64,000 nucleotides of DNA from an uncultured Clostridia bacterium (GCA_910586765.1 CAJUJJ010000013.1:15030-79029); one strand, 5' to 3'. Counted from the first letter of the stretch, positions 17,547-26,141 are shown. Notes: generated by a model from the sequence alone, not told the origin. Translations and numbers: made by a program.

Positions 17547-18164
17547 ATGAATGTATTATTAATCAATGGCAGTCCTCACAAAAATGGAGCTGGTTTTACA
17601 GCATTAAGTGAAATGGAAAAAGTATTTCAAAAAAATGGTATTGATACAGAGTTAATACAATTAGGCAGTCAAGCAGTAAGAGGTTGTATGGCTTGTAACT
17701 ATTGTGCATCACATGGCAAATGTACTATTGACGATATTGTAAATGAAGTTGCACCAAAATTTGAAAAAGCAGATGGTATTGTTGTTTCTAGTCCTGTTTA
17801 TTATGCTTCTGCAAATGCAACACTGATTGCATTTTTAGACAGACTTTTTTATAGTACCTCTTTTGATAAAACAATGAAAGTAGGAGCAAGTGTTGTGACT
17901 GCAAGAAGGGGAGGATTGTCTGCTACATTTGATGAATTAAACAAATATTTTACAATATCTAATATGCCTATAGCACCTAGTCAATATTGGAATAGTGTGC
18001 ACGGCAACAGTGCTGAAGAAGCTGCTCAAGACAAAGAAGGGCTTCAAACAATGCGTTCATTGGCAGAAAATATGTCATTTTTAATCAAAAGCATTGATTT
18101 AGGAAAACAAAAATATGGTTTGCCAGAAAAAGAAAATAAAATTGCGACCAGTTTTATTAGATAA
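17547..18164 (+). CDS. NADPH-dependent FMN reductase/flavodoxin-fold oxidoreductase
   Basis: A 205-residue flavodoxin-fold protein. The FMN phosphate loop is NGSPHKNGAGFTAL near the N-terminus. A cysteine-rich segment, GCMACNYCASHGKCTIDD, follows, as in the iron-sulfur flavoprotein-like branch of the family, and SPVYYASANATL supports flavin binding. It lies 21 bp after the aldo/keto reductase with its own AAAGGAG, so both should share the MerR-type promoter. Probable electron carrier or quinone/nitro reductase; substrate unknown. Confidence 0.88.
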   Translation: MNVLLINGSPHKNGAGFTALSEMEKVFQKNGIDTELIQLGSQAVRGCMACNYCASHGKCTIDDIVNEVAPKFEKADGIVVSSPVYYASANATLIAFLDRLFYSTSFDKTMKVGASVVTARRGGLSATFDELNKYFTISNMPIAPSQYWNSVHGNSAEEAAQDKEGLQTMRSLAENMSFLIKSIDLGKQKYGLPEKENKIATSFIR

Positions 18165-18195
18165 AACACAAATACTATAATAAGAGGTGATATAT

Positions 18196-18240
18196 TTGAA
18201 ACGTTGCATTGTAGTATCTGGAATAGTTGCTTTCATATAA
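18196..18240 (+). pseudogene. Possible 5' remnant of a lost gene
   Basis: A TTG codon follows AAGAGGTGA at good spacing and opens a 14-residue frame (MKRCIVVSGIVAFI) before a TAA. The ribosome binding site is convincing, the peptide is not known to me, and the next gene has its own site, so this could be the stump of a deleted gene or a tiny leader peptide. Confidence 0.25.
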
Positions 18241-18264
18241 TATACTAAATAAAGGAGAAATATT

Positions 18265-18894
18265 ATGACTATTCCAGAAAAAAATATATATCCTCGCACA
18301 GGAGATAAACAAACAATTTATTTAAAAAATGTCATTACAGATGATACTATTATTGTTGGCGAATATACCATGTATAATGACTTTGTAAATGACCCTAAAT
18401 TATTTGAAAAAAACAATGTATTATATCATTATCCTATCAATCATGACAAATTAATCATAGGAAAATTTTGCTCTATTGCCTGTGGTGCTCGCTTTTTATT
18501 CAACAGTGCTAATCATAGTTTGTCTTCTTTATCAAGCTATCCATTTCCTATTTTTTATGAAGAATGGGGATTGAAACGTGAAAATGTAACAGATGCTTGG
18601 GATAACAAAGGTGATATTGTGATTGGTAATGATGTTTGGATAGGCTATGAATCTGTTATATTAGCTGGTGTTACAATAGGAGATGGTGCTATTATTGGGA
18701 CACGTGCAGTTGTCACGAAAGATGTACCACCTTATACTATTGTAGGAGGTGTGCCTGCAAAAATAATACGAAAACGTTATTCAGATGAAATCATTTCTGA
18801 ATTACTTCATATCAAATGGTGGGACTGGGAAAAACAAAAAATTGCAAAACATATCAATGCTATACAACAAGGAAATATACAACAACTAAAATAA
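18265..18894 (+). CDS. CatB/Vat-like left-handed beta-helix O-acetyltransferase
   Basis: A 209-residue hexapeptide-repeat acetyltransferase of the xenobiotic class that includes CatB (chloramphenicol) and Vat (streptogramin A) enzymes. VGEYTMYNDF, VLYHYPINHDKLIIGKFCSI and NSANHSLSSLSSYPF (the His is the likely catalytic base) match, as do hexapeptide repeats at about 112-160 and VGGVPAKIIRKRYSD near the end. AAAGGAG before the ATG. Many chromosomal members confer no resistance, so resistance should not be assumed. Confidence 0.88.
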   Translation: MTIPEKNIYPRTGDKQTIYLKNVITDDTIIVGEYTMYNDFVNDPKLFEKNNVLYHYPINHDKLIIGKFCSIACGARFLFNSANHSLSSLSSYPFPIFYEEWGLKRENVTDAWDNKGDIVIGNDVWIGYESVILAGVTIGDGAIIGTRAVVTKDVPPYTIVGGVPAKIIRKRYSDEIISELLHIKWWDWEKQKIAKHINAIQQGNIQQLK

Positions 18895-18900
18895 AATATA

Positions 18901-19147
18901 GCAGGAAATCTTTATTGATTTCCTGCTCAGTCTGTCAAAAAACCTTGAGGGCTAGCCCTCAAACTCCTACTTCTTTCTTGAAAGAAATAAGCAAAGAACT
19001 TTTAAACGGAAACTTCGTTTCCTCAAAAACATTGATTTTATAAGGAAAAACGTTAGTTTTTCCAATAAAGTTTTTTGTCCAACTTTTTTAAAAAAAAGTT
19101 GGTGGGTTTGGGCAAGGCCCAAGGTTTTGACTTTTTTGATTTCCTGC
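18901..19147. repeat. Inverted-repeat hairpin-string element
   Basis: The 307-bp gap after the acetyltransferase holds a 247-bp element bounded by GCAGGAAATC (18901-18910) and its exact inverse (19138-19147). Inside are hairpins in a row: TTGAGGGCTAGCCCTCAA (18945-18962), TTCTTTC-TTGAAAGAA, GGAAAC-TTC-GTTTCC, GGAAAAAC-GTTA-GTTTTTCC, a CCAACTTTTTT / AAAAAGTTGG stem (19079-19102) and TTGGGC-AAG-GCCCAA (19108-19122). The right arm, inverted, matches a block at 61746-61815. It looks like a small non-coding mobile repeat; no coding frame of note. Confidence 0.65.
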
Positions 19148-19201
19148 TTTCGAATATAATAAAAAAATATATTTTTTACATTACATATAAGGAGTGGAAT
19201 T

Positions 19202-20347
19202 ATGAATTATCGCAAACTTGGCAAAACAGGTTTAGAAGTAAGCGAAATTGGTTTTGGCTGTGAGGGTTTTTTAGAAAAAGATGATGCTTTTACAAATGAA
19301 ATGTTCTCACTTGCTTTAGAACACGGCGTAAATTGTATGGATATGTACAGTCCTAATCCAGATTTACATAGACGTATTGGAAATTTCATTCATAACCAAA
19401 GAGAAAAATTTATATTGCAGGGACATTTGTGTACAATATGGCAAAATGAACAATATAAAGCAACAAGAAATATTTCAGAAGTTAAAATGGCATTTGAGGC
19501 AATGCTCAAAAACTTAAATACAGACTATATTGACATTGGTATGATACATTATGTGGACTCTCTCAGCACTTGGAAACAAATTGCAGAGGGAGAAATATTA
19601 AAATATGCACTAGAACTAAAATCACAAGGCAAAATAAAACATATTGGTATGAGCAGCCACAATCCTGTTGTTGCTTTAGAAGCAGTAAACAGTGGAGTAA
19701 TTGAAGTGCTTATGTTTAGTGTAAATCCTTGTTATGACCTGCTCCCACCAGATGAAGATGTTGAAAAGCTGTGGGCACAGTCCAGCTATGAAAAACCACT
19801 GTTTAATTTAGACCCACAAAGAGAAAAATTGTATGAAACTTGTCAGCGTTTAGGTGTTGGTATTACAGTTATGAAAGCATTTGGTGGAGGAGATTTACTT
19901 TCAGAATACTCTCCAGCAGGAAAAGCTATGACATCTAGTCAATGTATACATTATGCTTTGACACGTCCTGCTGTAGCAACTGTATTTTCTGGTGTTCGCA
20001 GTATGGAAGATTTAAAAAACTCATTACATTATGAATATGCTAGTGAACAAGAAAAAGATTATGCTTCTGTTTTTTCTACTTTTAACAATATCAGTTGGCA
20101 GGGACATTGTATGTATTGTGGACATTGTGCTCCTTGTCCTAAGGGCATTGATGTTGCTTCTGTTATCAAATTTTTAAATTTGGCAAAAGCACAAGGCGAA
20201 ATTCCTGAAACTGTTTTACAGCATTATATGGTTTTAAATGCCAAAGCAGGAGATTGTATAGAGTGTGGTGCTTGTGAAAAAAGATGTCCTTTTGGTGTTT
20301 CTATTATAGAAAGTATGAAAGAAGCAAAAAAACTATTTGGGCAATAA
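19202..20347 (+). CDS. Aldo/keto reductase with C-terminal 4Fe-4S domain
   Basis: A 381-residue second member of the ferredoxin-type aldo/keto reductases. The start MNYRKLGKTGLEVSEIGFG is typical and follows AAGGAG. The barrel has NCMDMYSPNP in place of the usual DxxxxY segment, so the tyrosine is kept but its surroundings differ. The C-terminus has CMYCGHCAPCPKG and CIECGACEKRCPFG for Fe-S clusters. It is separated from the first reductase by the hairpin element and has no MerR-type site. Substrate unknown. Confidence 0.88.
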   Translation: MNYRKLGKTGLEVSEIGFGCEGFLEKDDAFTNEMFSLALEHGVNCMDMYSPNPDLHRRIGNFIHNQREKFILQGHLCTIWQNEQYKATRNISEVKMAFEAMLKNLNTDYIDIGMIHYVDSLSTWKQIAEGEILKYALELKSQGKIKHIGMSSHNPVVALEAVNSGVIEVLMFSVNPCYDLLPPDEDVEKLWAQSSYEKPLFNLDPQREKLYETCQRLGVGITVMKAFGGGDLLSEYSPAGKAMTSSQCIHYALTRPAVATVFSGVRSMEDLKNSLHYEYASEQEKDYASVFSTFNNISWQGHCMYCGHCAPCPKGIDVASVIKFLNLAKAQGEIPETVLQHYMVLNAKAGDCIECGACEKRCPFGVSIIESMKEAKKLFGQ

Positions 20348-20372
20348 AATATCACATACTACTATGTATTCA

Positions 20373-20401
20373 TTTACAAAACAGTATGATTTTGGTATAA
20401 T
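20373..20401 (+). promoter_or_regulatory. Promoter of the Cys/His-rich secreted protein gene
   Basis: TTTACA (20373-20378), 17-bp spacer, TATAAT (20396-20401) with a preceding TGG (extended -10). Transcription would start near 20408, about 48 nt before the ATG. Confidence 0.65.
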
Positions 20402-20455
20402 GTTAATATGATGAAATATTTCATATGATTAAAATGCAGAAAGGAGGCGTTTGCT

Positions 20456-20725
20456 ATGAATATTAAAAAATTACTTGCGGTAGGAGCAGTTGTTGTAATG
20501 TCATCTGCTTTTGCTATGCCAGCATTTGCACACGGACATCATAGAAGAGCACAAGCTACTGTAAACTATCCAGCTATTTGTACTATAGAAAGCTGTACAG
20601 AAGCAGGACGTCATATTCATGATGGTGTTGAATATTGTGGTTATAATCATGGTTGTGGATATTGTGATGGTACTTGTGTAACACAAAGCAATTATGGTTG
20701 TGGTGGACATCATGGTTGTTACTAA
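20456..20725 (+). CDS. Small secreted Cys/His-rich protein
   Basis: An 89-residue protein. A Sec signal peptide (basic MNIKK, hydrophobic core LLAVGAVVVMSSAFA, cut near AFA-HG) precedes a mature part of about 63 residues rich in His, Cys, Gly and Tyr. Notable pieces are HGHHRR, CTIESCTEAGRHIHDG, EYCGYNHGCGYCDGTC and GCGGHHGCY. The clustered Cys and His suggest metal binding or disulfides outside the membrane. AAAGGAGG upstream, strong promoter, and a terminator right after: a monocistronic gene. No named family recognised. Confidence 0.82.
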   Translation: MNIKKLLAVGAVVVMSSAFAMPAFAHGHHRRAQATVNYPAICTIESCTEAGRHIHDGVEYCGYNHGCGYCDGTCVTQSNYGCGGHHGCY

Positions 20726-20772
20726 TCAAAAACTTTTTACAAATATGACAGTTTATATCGTTTAACATAATA

Positions 20773-20815
20773 AAAAAACGAATGATACTATACCATATCA
20801 TTCGTTTTTTGTTTT
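20773..20815. terminator. Bidirectional terminator
   Basis: AAAAAACGAATGATA (20773-20787) pairs perfectly with TATCATTCGTTTTTT (20796-20810). It serves the plus-strand secreted-protein gene and the convergent methyltransferase gene. Confidence 0.9.
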
Positions 20816-22175
20816 ATTGTGTTATTTTTTTCATACTTACTATAGTTTCTACATGAACAGTTCTTGGAAACTGATTGACCAATTTTACTCTTTCTATACA
20901 ATAACCATTCTGCTGAAAAATTTGCAAATCTCTTGCCAAAGAAGTCGGTTTACAAGAAACATAAACAATTTCTGGAGCAGCAAAGGCTATAATTTTGTCA
21001 ATCGCTTTGGTATGAATACCATCTCTTGGCGGGTCTAATATTATCAAATCTGGCTTTTCATTTAATTCTTCTATTTTTTGAAGCACATCACCTGCTATAA
21101 ATTCACAATTTGACAATCCATTTCTTTGAGCATTTTCATTTGCTGCTGCAACTGCTTCTTCTACCAATTCTATGCCAATTACTTTTTTAGACTGTTTTGC
21201 CATAATTTGGGCAATCGTTCCTGTACCACAATACAAGTCAAACACTATTTTATTTTTAACATCTCCTGCAAATTCTTTTACAATTTCATATAATTTTTCT
21301 GCCCCTTTTGAGTTTGTTTGAAAAAAGGAAAATGCTGAAACTTTAAATTCTAAGTCAAACAATTTCTCTATAAAATAATCCCTACCATACAATATATCTG
21401 TATTATCACTTTGTACAATATCTGCTAAACCATCATTTTTTGTGTGTAGTATACCACAAATGTTTCCTTCTAGCGCCAAACATAACAACTCTTTTTGATA
21501 TTCTTCTAATGAAAAAGGGATTTCTGATGTTGTCACTAAATTAACTAATATTTCTCCTGTTGCTTCTCCCTTTCTTACTACCAAATGCCTTAATACACCA
21601 TCATGACGTGCTTTATGATAAAAAGGAACATTTCTTTTTTGAAAAAAATGCAATGTTGCACCAATTATTTTTAAAAAATCACCATCTACAATATTGCAAT
21701 CTGTCAATGTCACCACTTCATAATAGCTCTGTCTCTTTCTCATGCCTAAAGCTAAATCGCCGCCTTTTTGCTCATCTCCAAATGAAAATTCACATTTGTT
21801 GCGATATGCTTTCTGTTTTGGAGAAGAAAGTATTCCCTCCCAACTTTTTACAGTAATGCCTGCCTGCTCTAATAATGTTTTTACTTGTTTTTCTTTCATA
21901 GTAATTTCTGACGCAATATCCATGTTTTGATAAGTACAGCCACCACAAAGTAAAAAATGAGGACATTCTGATTGTTGTTCAAAAGGAGATTTTTGTAATA
22001 CTTCTTCTAATTTTGCCTCTACACCGCTACTTCTTTTTTTTGTAACACATGCTGCAATTTTTTGTTTTGGCAAAACGTTTTTTACAATTACTTTCTGCCC
22101 TTCTATATATCCAATTCCTTTATTAGGAAATAATACTTCTTCTATGTCTAATACAATTTTATCATTTTTTTTCAT
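20814..22175 (-). CDS. 23S rRNA m5U methyltransferase (RlmD/RlmCD-like)
   Basis: A 453-residue RumA/TrmA-family enzyme that makes 5-methyluridine in 23S rRNA. An N-terminal TRAM domain covers about residues 1-58, followed by Fe-S cysteines in SECPHFLLCGGCTYQ. The SAM domain has DLYCGTGTIAQ, LDPPRDG and the nucleophile region YVSCKPTSLARDL. Complete and of usual length. Firmicutes members may modify both U747 and U1939 (RlmCD), which cannot be decided from sequence alone. Confidence 0.92.
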   Translation of the reverse strand: MKKNDKIVLDIEEVLFPNKGIGYIEGQKVIVKNVLPKQKIAACVTKKRSSGVEAKLEEVLQKSPFEQQSECPHFLLCGGCTYQNMDIASEITMKEKQVKTLLEQAGITVKSWEGILSSPKQKAYRNKCEFSFGDEQKGGDLALGMRKRQSYYEVVTLTDCNIVDGDFLKIIGATLHFFQKRNVPFYHKARHDGVLRHLVVRKGEATGEILVNLVTTSEIPFSLEEYQKELLCLALEGNICGILHTKNDGLADIVQSDNTDILYGRDYFIEKLFDLEFKVSAFSFFQTNSKGAEKLYEIVKEFAGDVKNKIVFDLYCGTGTIAQIMAKQSKKVIGIELVEEAVAAANENAQRNGLSNCEFIAGDVLQKIEELNEKPDLIILDPPRDGIHTKAIDKIIAFAAPEIVYVSCKPTSLARDLQIFQQNGYCIERVKLVNQFPRTVHVETIVSMKKITQ

Positions 22176-22207
22176 ATGTGTCCCTCCAAAAAAAGCCTAC
22201 AAAATAT

Positions 22208-22236
22208 TTGTATTTTAATATAAATTATGTTATACT
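22208..22236 (+). promoter_or_regulatory. Promoter of S1-domain gene
   Basis: TTGTAT (22208-22213), 17-bp spacer, TATACT (22231-22236). The leader to the ATG at 22324 is about 80 nt. Confidence 0.55.
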
Positions 22237-22323
22237 TGTTACGGTAAATGAATACCTTTATGTAATACGAATGATTACAATACAAAAAACTACGATTAAA
22301 ATAGAATGGGAGTGTAAAATTTA

Positions 22324-22782
22324 ATGTCAGAAAAAGTTCAGGTTGGCAATATTGTTGAAGGTAAAGTATTACGCATCAAACCTTTTGGTGCTATCGTTTC
22401 ATTGGGTGACAAAGTACAAGGGTTGGTTCATATTTCACAAATAGCAAACAACTTTGTACAAGATATAAACGAACATATTGCTGTAGGTGATATTGTAAAA
22501 GTAAAAGTCCTTTCTGTGGACGAAGCCTCCAACAAAATTTCTCTTTCTATACGAGAGGCACTTCCTTCTACAACAAAAAATACAAAGCCATCTAATTTTG
22601 AAAAAAAATTCCGCACAAAAGAACATAAATCAAATTACGAAAATAGAACAATACGTCCTGCTGATGATTATTTTAAACCACAATCAGCACCTTCCGATTT
22701 TGAAGATAAAATGAAAGACTGGTTAAAACAATCCAATGAAAGACAAGCAGGATTAAATAAAAGAGCAAATAAACGTTCTTAA
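22324..22782 (+). CDS. S1 RNA-binding domain protein (YugI/GSP13-like)
   Basis: A 152-residue protein with one S1 domain at residues 6-76 (VGNIVEGKVLRIKPFGAIVS, GLVHISQIA, KVLSVDEASNKISLS) and a basic, low-complexity tail. This layout matches the YugI/general stress protein 13 group, which associates with ribosomes. ATG after GGGAG. Monocistronic, ending at a strong terminator. Confidence 0.88.
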   Translation: MSEKVQVGNIVEGKVLRIKPFGAIVSLGDKVQGLVHISQIANNFVQDINEHIAVGDIVKVKVLSVDEASNKISLSIREALPSTTKNTKPSNFEKKFRTKEHKSNYENRTIRPADDYFKPQSAPSDFEDKMKDWLKQSNERQAGLNKRANKRS

Positions 22783-22790
22783 TCGACAAT

Positions 22791-22818
22791 AAAGCAGGGA
22801 AATTCCCTGCTTTTTATT
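22791..22818 (+). terminator. Intrinsic terminator
   Basis: AAAGCAGGG (22791-22799) pairs with CCCTGCTTT, followed by TTTTATTTG. It follows the S1 gene and faces the end of rsfS. Confidence 0.88.
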
Positions 22819-22851
22819 TGTATCAATTATACTAGAATTTTATTTCTATTT

Positions 22852-23184
22852 TCACACATTTTTTGCATCGCTCCAAAGATGGTCTAAACTATAAAATTCT
22901 CTTTGTTCTTTATTAAACAAATGCACTAATATATTACCAAAGTCTAAAAGTATCCACGTTGCTACACTATATCCCTCTGAATGATGCAGTTTTACGCCTG
23001 CTTTAAACAATTTTTGCTCCACTTCATCTGCCATTGCTCTCAAATGGTTAACGTTATTTCCGCTTGCAATAACAAAATAATCTGCAATATTAGAAATTCC
23101 TCTTAAATCTAATACTTTAATATCTTCTCCCATTTTGTCCTCTAGTGCTGTCTGAGCAATTTTTGCAATTTCTACAACTTCCAC
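22852..23184 (-). CDS. rsfS: Ribosome silencing factor RsfS
   Basis: A 110-residue protein of the RsfS/Iojap family. It binds ribosomal protein L14 and blocks subunit joining in starvation. Matching segments are VLDLRGISNIADYFVIASGNN and GYSVATWILLDFGNILVHLFN. GTG start 7 nt after AGGAGG. It ends the rplU-obgE-nadD block and lies 13 bp after nadD-yqeK. Confidence 0.94.
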   Translation of the reverse strand: MEVVEIAKIAQTALEDKMGEDIKVLDLRGISNIADYFVIASGNNVNHLRAMADEVEQKLFKAGVKLHHSEGYSVATWILLDFGNILVHLFNKEQREFYSLDHLWSDAKNV

Positions 23185-23197
23185 AGTATTTCCTCCT

Positions 23198-24430
23198 TTA
23201 TTTATTTTTAAAATATTCTAACGCTTCTAATGACAAAGAATGTAATTTCAACTTTCTTTCTTTTACATAAGAAATTGTGTGCTCTAGTGTATATCTCATT
23301 GCCATATCTAAATCTAAATAAGAAAGTCTTCTTGCTTCTTCCAATCCGTCAAAAGTCGCTCTATTTGGCTCAATATAATCTGCTAAAAATATAATTTTTT
23401 CTAATAAACTCATTTCTTTTCTTCCTGTAGTATGATAGCGAATGGCATTTAAAATGTCCTCATCTTCTACTAAATACTCTCTTTTAGCAATTTCCGCTCC
23501 TAAAAATGGGTGTATTAAATCTTTTTGTTCTTTTAAAACATCATCTAATGGTATATGATATTCTTTGCATAAACGTATTTTTAAATCATTAGGATAATTT
23601 TTAGCACAATCGTGAAGCAATCCTGCTACTTCAGCTTTTTTTCTATCTTGTGCTGTACCATAAATCTCTGCTAATTTCATCGCTTCTTCTGCTACACCCA
23701 TTGTATGAATATACCTTTTTACAGATAATGCAGATTGTAATTTTTCTTTCATAACATCTGTTGTCAGCATAAATTTTACCTCTTTTTCTGTGTCATTTTC
23801 ATATAAACCAAATTTATAAATATAGTCCTCTACTTCCTGAGGCAAAAGATATTTTATTGGTCTGCCATTTTGTACACGTTGTCTAATATCAGAAGAAGAA
23901 ATCTCTAGTCCTGGTACTTCCATATAATGTATTCTGCTGGCAAATTTATCTCTAATTTCTGTTATTTCATCAAACAATTTATTTTTTTTATATCCTGAAC
24001 GAGTAACAGCAACAAAATCACACATTGTCAATAACTTTTCTGCATTTTTCCATGTAAAAATTTGATGTATAGCGTCTGCTCCCGTAATAAAATATAAACG
24101 AGCATCGGGTCGGCATAATCTTTTCAATTCTTCAATGGTATCTACTGTATATGTTTTGCCAGGACGCTCAATTTCAATACGAGATACATCAAAATTTTCA
24201 TTTCTCATTGTTGCCAATACTGTCATTAAATATCTATGCTCATGATGTGTCACTACTTTATCTGCTTTATGAGCTGGATTGCCTGTAGGCATAAATATCA
24301 CTTTATCTACTTTAAATCTGTGTCTAACTGCCTCTGCTGTCGCTAAATGCCCATAATGTATGGGGTCAAATGTACCTCCCATTATAGCAATGCTTTTACA
24401 ACTTTTAAAATCTTCTATACCACTTCTCAT
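23198..24430 (-). CDS. nadD: NadD-YqeK fusion: NaMN adenylyltransferase plus HD phosphohydrolase
   Basis: One 410-residue frame with two enzymes usually made from adjacent genes. Residues about 14-215 are NadD (NaMN + ATP to NaAD): MGGTFDPIHYGHL, FMPTGNPAHKAD and ISSSDIRQRV. Residues about 230-405 are YqeK, an HD-domain enzyme of the symmetrical Ap4A hydrolase type: RYIHTMGVAEEA, LLHDCAKNYP, HPFLGAEIAK and YHTTGRKEMSLLEKIIFLADYIEP. The frame extends to a TTG inside yhbY with no ribosome binding site; the ATG at 24430, 19 bp after yhbY, is preferred. Similar fusions occur in mycoplasmas and some Clostridia. Confidence 0.92.
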   Translation of the reverse strand: MRSGIEDFKSCKSIAIMGGTFDPIHYGHLATAEAVRHRFKVDKVIFMPTGNPAHKADKVVTHHEHRYLMTVLATMRNENFDVSRIEIERPGKTYTVDTIEELKRLCRPDARLYFITGADAIHQIFTWKNAEKLLTMCDFVAVTRSGYKKNKLFDEITEIRDKFASRIHYMEVPGLEISSSDIRQRVQNGRPIKYLLPQEVEDYIYKFGLYENDTEKEVKFMLTTDVMKEKLQSALSVKRYIHTMGVAEEAMKLAEIYGTAQDRKKAEVAGLLHDCAKNYPNDLKIRLCKEYHIPLDDVLKEQKDLIHPFLGAEIAKREYLVEDEDILNAIRYHTTGRKEMSLLEKIIFLADYIEPNRATFDGLEEARRLSYLDLDMAMRYTLEHTISYVKERKLKLHSLSLEALEYFKNK

Positions 24431-24449
24431 AAAACTTACACTCTTTCTA

Positions 24450-24743
24450 TTATTTTGGCAATTCAATCACTGGTTTCTTTTTGGACTGTCGAAACAATAT
24501 AAAACGATTGCCAATTACTTGTACTACTTCTGCTCCTGTTCTATCCGCCAATATGCTAGCTGCTTGTTTTGCTTCTATCATATTGTTATCTAATACATTC
24601 AATTTTATTAATTCTCTTGCTTCTAATGCTTTGTCTACAGCATCTCTTAATTCTGGTGTTACACCGCTTTTACCTATTTGAAATATGCTATCCAAACCAT
24701 TTGCCATGCCTCTTAAATAAGCCCTTTGTTTACTTGTCAACAT
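24450..24743 (-). CDS. yhbY: YhbY-family ribosome assembly RNA-binding protein
   Basis: A 97-residue CRM-domain protein. MLTSKQRAYLRGMANGLD, QIGKSGVTPEL and the late GNRFILFRQSKK match YhbY/YqeI, which associates with pre-50S particles. ATG after AGGAGG. It sits between obgE and nadD in the conserved order. Confidence 0.93.
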   Translation of the reverse strand: MLTSKQRAYLRGMANGLDSIFQIGKSGVTPELRDAVDKALEARELIKLNVLDNNMIEAKQAASILADRTGAEVVQVIGNRFILFRQSKKKPVIELPK

Positions 24744-24784
24744 TTTTCCTCCTATTACATATTATATCACAAAAACAATACATC

Positions 24785-26062
24785 TTATTTATAATAATCA
24801 AATTCTAAGCCATAAATTTTTACAGTATCTCCTTCTTGTATTCCCTTTTCTTCTAATGCTTTTATAATGCCTTTTTCTCTTAAATATCTTTGGAAAAATG
24901 CAAAACCTTTTTCTGTATCAATGTTAGTATAACCAATCATTTTTTCAACACCTGTACCTGTCACAACATAATAATTGTCATCAAATACTTCTATTGTAAA
25001 TGGTTCTCTATCAATTTCTACTTCTTGATATTCTTCATATTCTTGTTCAAAAACAATATCTTCAGGATATTCTTTTAATATTTTAGCAACTGCTTCCAAC
25101 ATCTCGTCAAGTCCTTTATTCGTTGCTGCTGAAATGGGAAAAACTTGATACCCTTCTTTTTCATAAGCCTGTTTTAGCCTAATTACATTTTGTTGTGCAT
25201 CTGGAATATCTGTTTTATTTGCTGCAATCACTTGAGGACGTTTCAGCAATTCGGGATTATATTCTGAAAGTTCTTGATTAATTTTTTTGAAATTTTCAAC
25301 AGGGTCATCGCCTTCCAGTGCTGCTGCATCTATTACGTGTATAAATACTTTTGTTCTTTCTACATGACGCAAAAATTCGTGTCCTAGTCCAACACCTTCA
25401 CTTGCTCCTTCTACTAATCCAGGAATGTCTGCTAAAACAAAATCTTCTCCTATTCTACTTTGCACTACACCTAAATTCGGTGCTAATGTTGTAAAATGAT
25501 AATTGGCAATTTTAGGATTTGCATTTGTTACCATAGATAATATGGTTGATTTTCCTACATTAGGAAAGCCAATTAGTCCTACATCTGCAATCAATTTTAA
25601 TTCTAATATGACATCATATTCTTTTGCAGTTTGACCACGTTCTGCATAACGGGGTGCTTGTCTTGTAGGTGTAGCAAAATGCTGATTTCCTTTTCCGCCT
25701 TTGCCCCCTTTTATAATTACTTTTTGCTCTCCTGCTTTTGTTATATCAGCCATAATTTTATTGCTGTTTGCTTCTCTTATAATTGTACCAACAGGCACTT
25801 TTATTATAACGCTTTCTCCACTTTTCCCAAAACAATTTAATTTTCCACCATCTTGTCCATTTTCTGCTTTAAAAGAACGTTTATATCTAAAATCCATAAG
25901 CGTATTCATACTGTTATCGCCTACAAATATCACATCTCCACCACGACCGCCGTCTCCACCGTCTGGCCCTCCGTGTGTAATATATTTCGCTCTATAAAAC
26001 GAAACCATACCGTTTCCGCCATTTCCGCCTTTAATGTGAATTTTTACTCTATCCACAAACAT
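24785..26062 (-). CDS. obgE: GTPase ObgE/CgtA
   Basis: A 425-residue Obg GTPase involved in 50S assembly and stress control. The glycine-rich Obg fold covers residues 1-158 (KGGNGGNGMVSFYRAKYI). The G domain has GFPNVGKST (P-loop), DIPGLVEGA (G3) and NKTD (G4). Residues about 350-425 form the OCT domain found in Firmicutes Obg. ATG after AGAGGTGA. It lies downstream of the rpmA terminator, so it is expressed by read-through or from a promoter not seen here. Confidence 0.97.
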   Translation of the reverse strand: MFVDRVKIHIKGGNGGNGMVSFYRAKYITHGGPDGGDGGRGGDVIFVGDNSMNTLMDFRYKRSFKAENGQDGGKLNCFGKSGESVIIKVPVGTIIREANSNKIMADITKAGEQKVIIKGGKGGKGNQHFATPTRQAPRYAERGQTAKEYDVILELKLIADVGLIGFPNVGKSTILSMVTNANPKIANYHFTTLAPNLGVVQSRIGEDFVLADIPGLVEGASEGVGLGHEFLRHVERTKVFIHVIDAAALEGDDPVENFKKINQELSEYNPELLKRPQVIAANKTDIPDAQQNVIRLKQAYEKEGYQVFPISAATNKGLDEMLEAVAKILKEYPEDIVFEQEYEEYQEVEIDREPFTIEVFDDNYYVVTGTGVEKMIGYTNIDTEKGFAFFQRYLREKGIIKALEEKGIQEGDTVKIYGLEFDYYK

Positions 26063-26098
26063 TTTATCACCTCTTTTATGCCTTTATATGAAAAAATA

Positions 26099-26130
26099 GG
26101 GCTTCAAATGTTCGTCATTTGAAGCCCCCC
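26099..26130 (-). terminator. Terminator after rpmA
   Basis: GGGCTTCAAATG and CATTTGAAGCCC (about 26099-26127) form a 12-bp stem; on the minus strand it is followed by TATTTTTTC. It separates the ribosomal-protein genes from obgE and probably lowers obgE expression relative to rplU-rpmA. Confidence 0.82.
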
Positions 26131-26141
26131 TGTTTTTGTTA

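Noticed and set aside
18265..18894. Acquired antibiotic-resistance gene
   Set aside because: The protein is related to CatB/Vat enzymes, but nothing around it indicates a resistance cassette, and many chromosomal relatives do not confer resistance.
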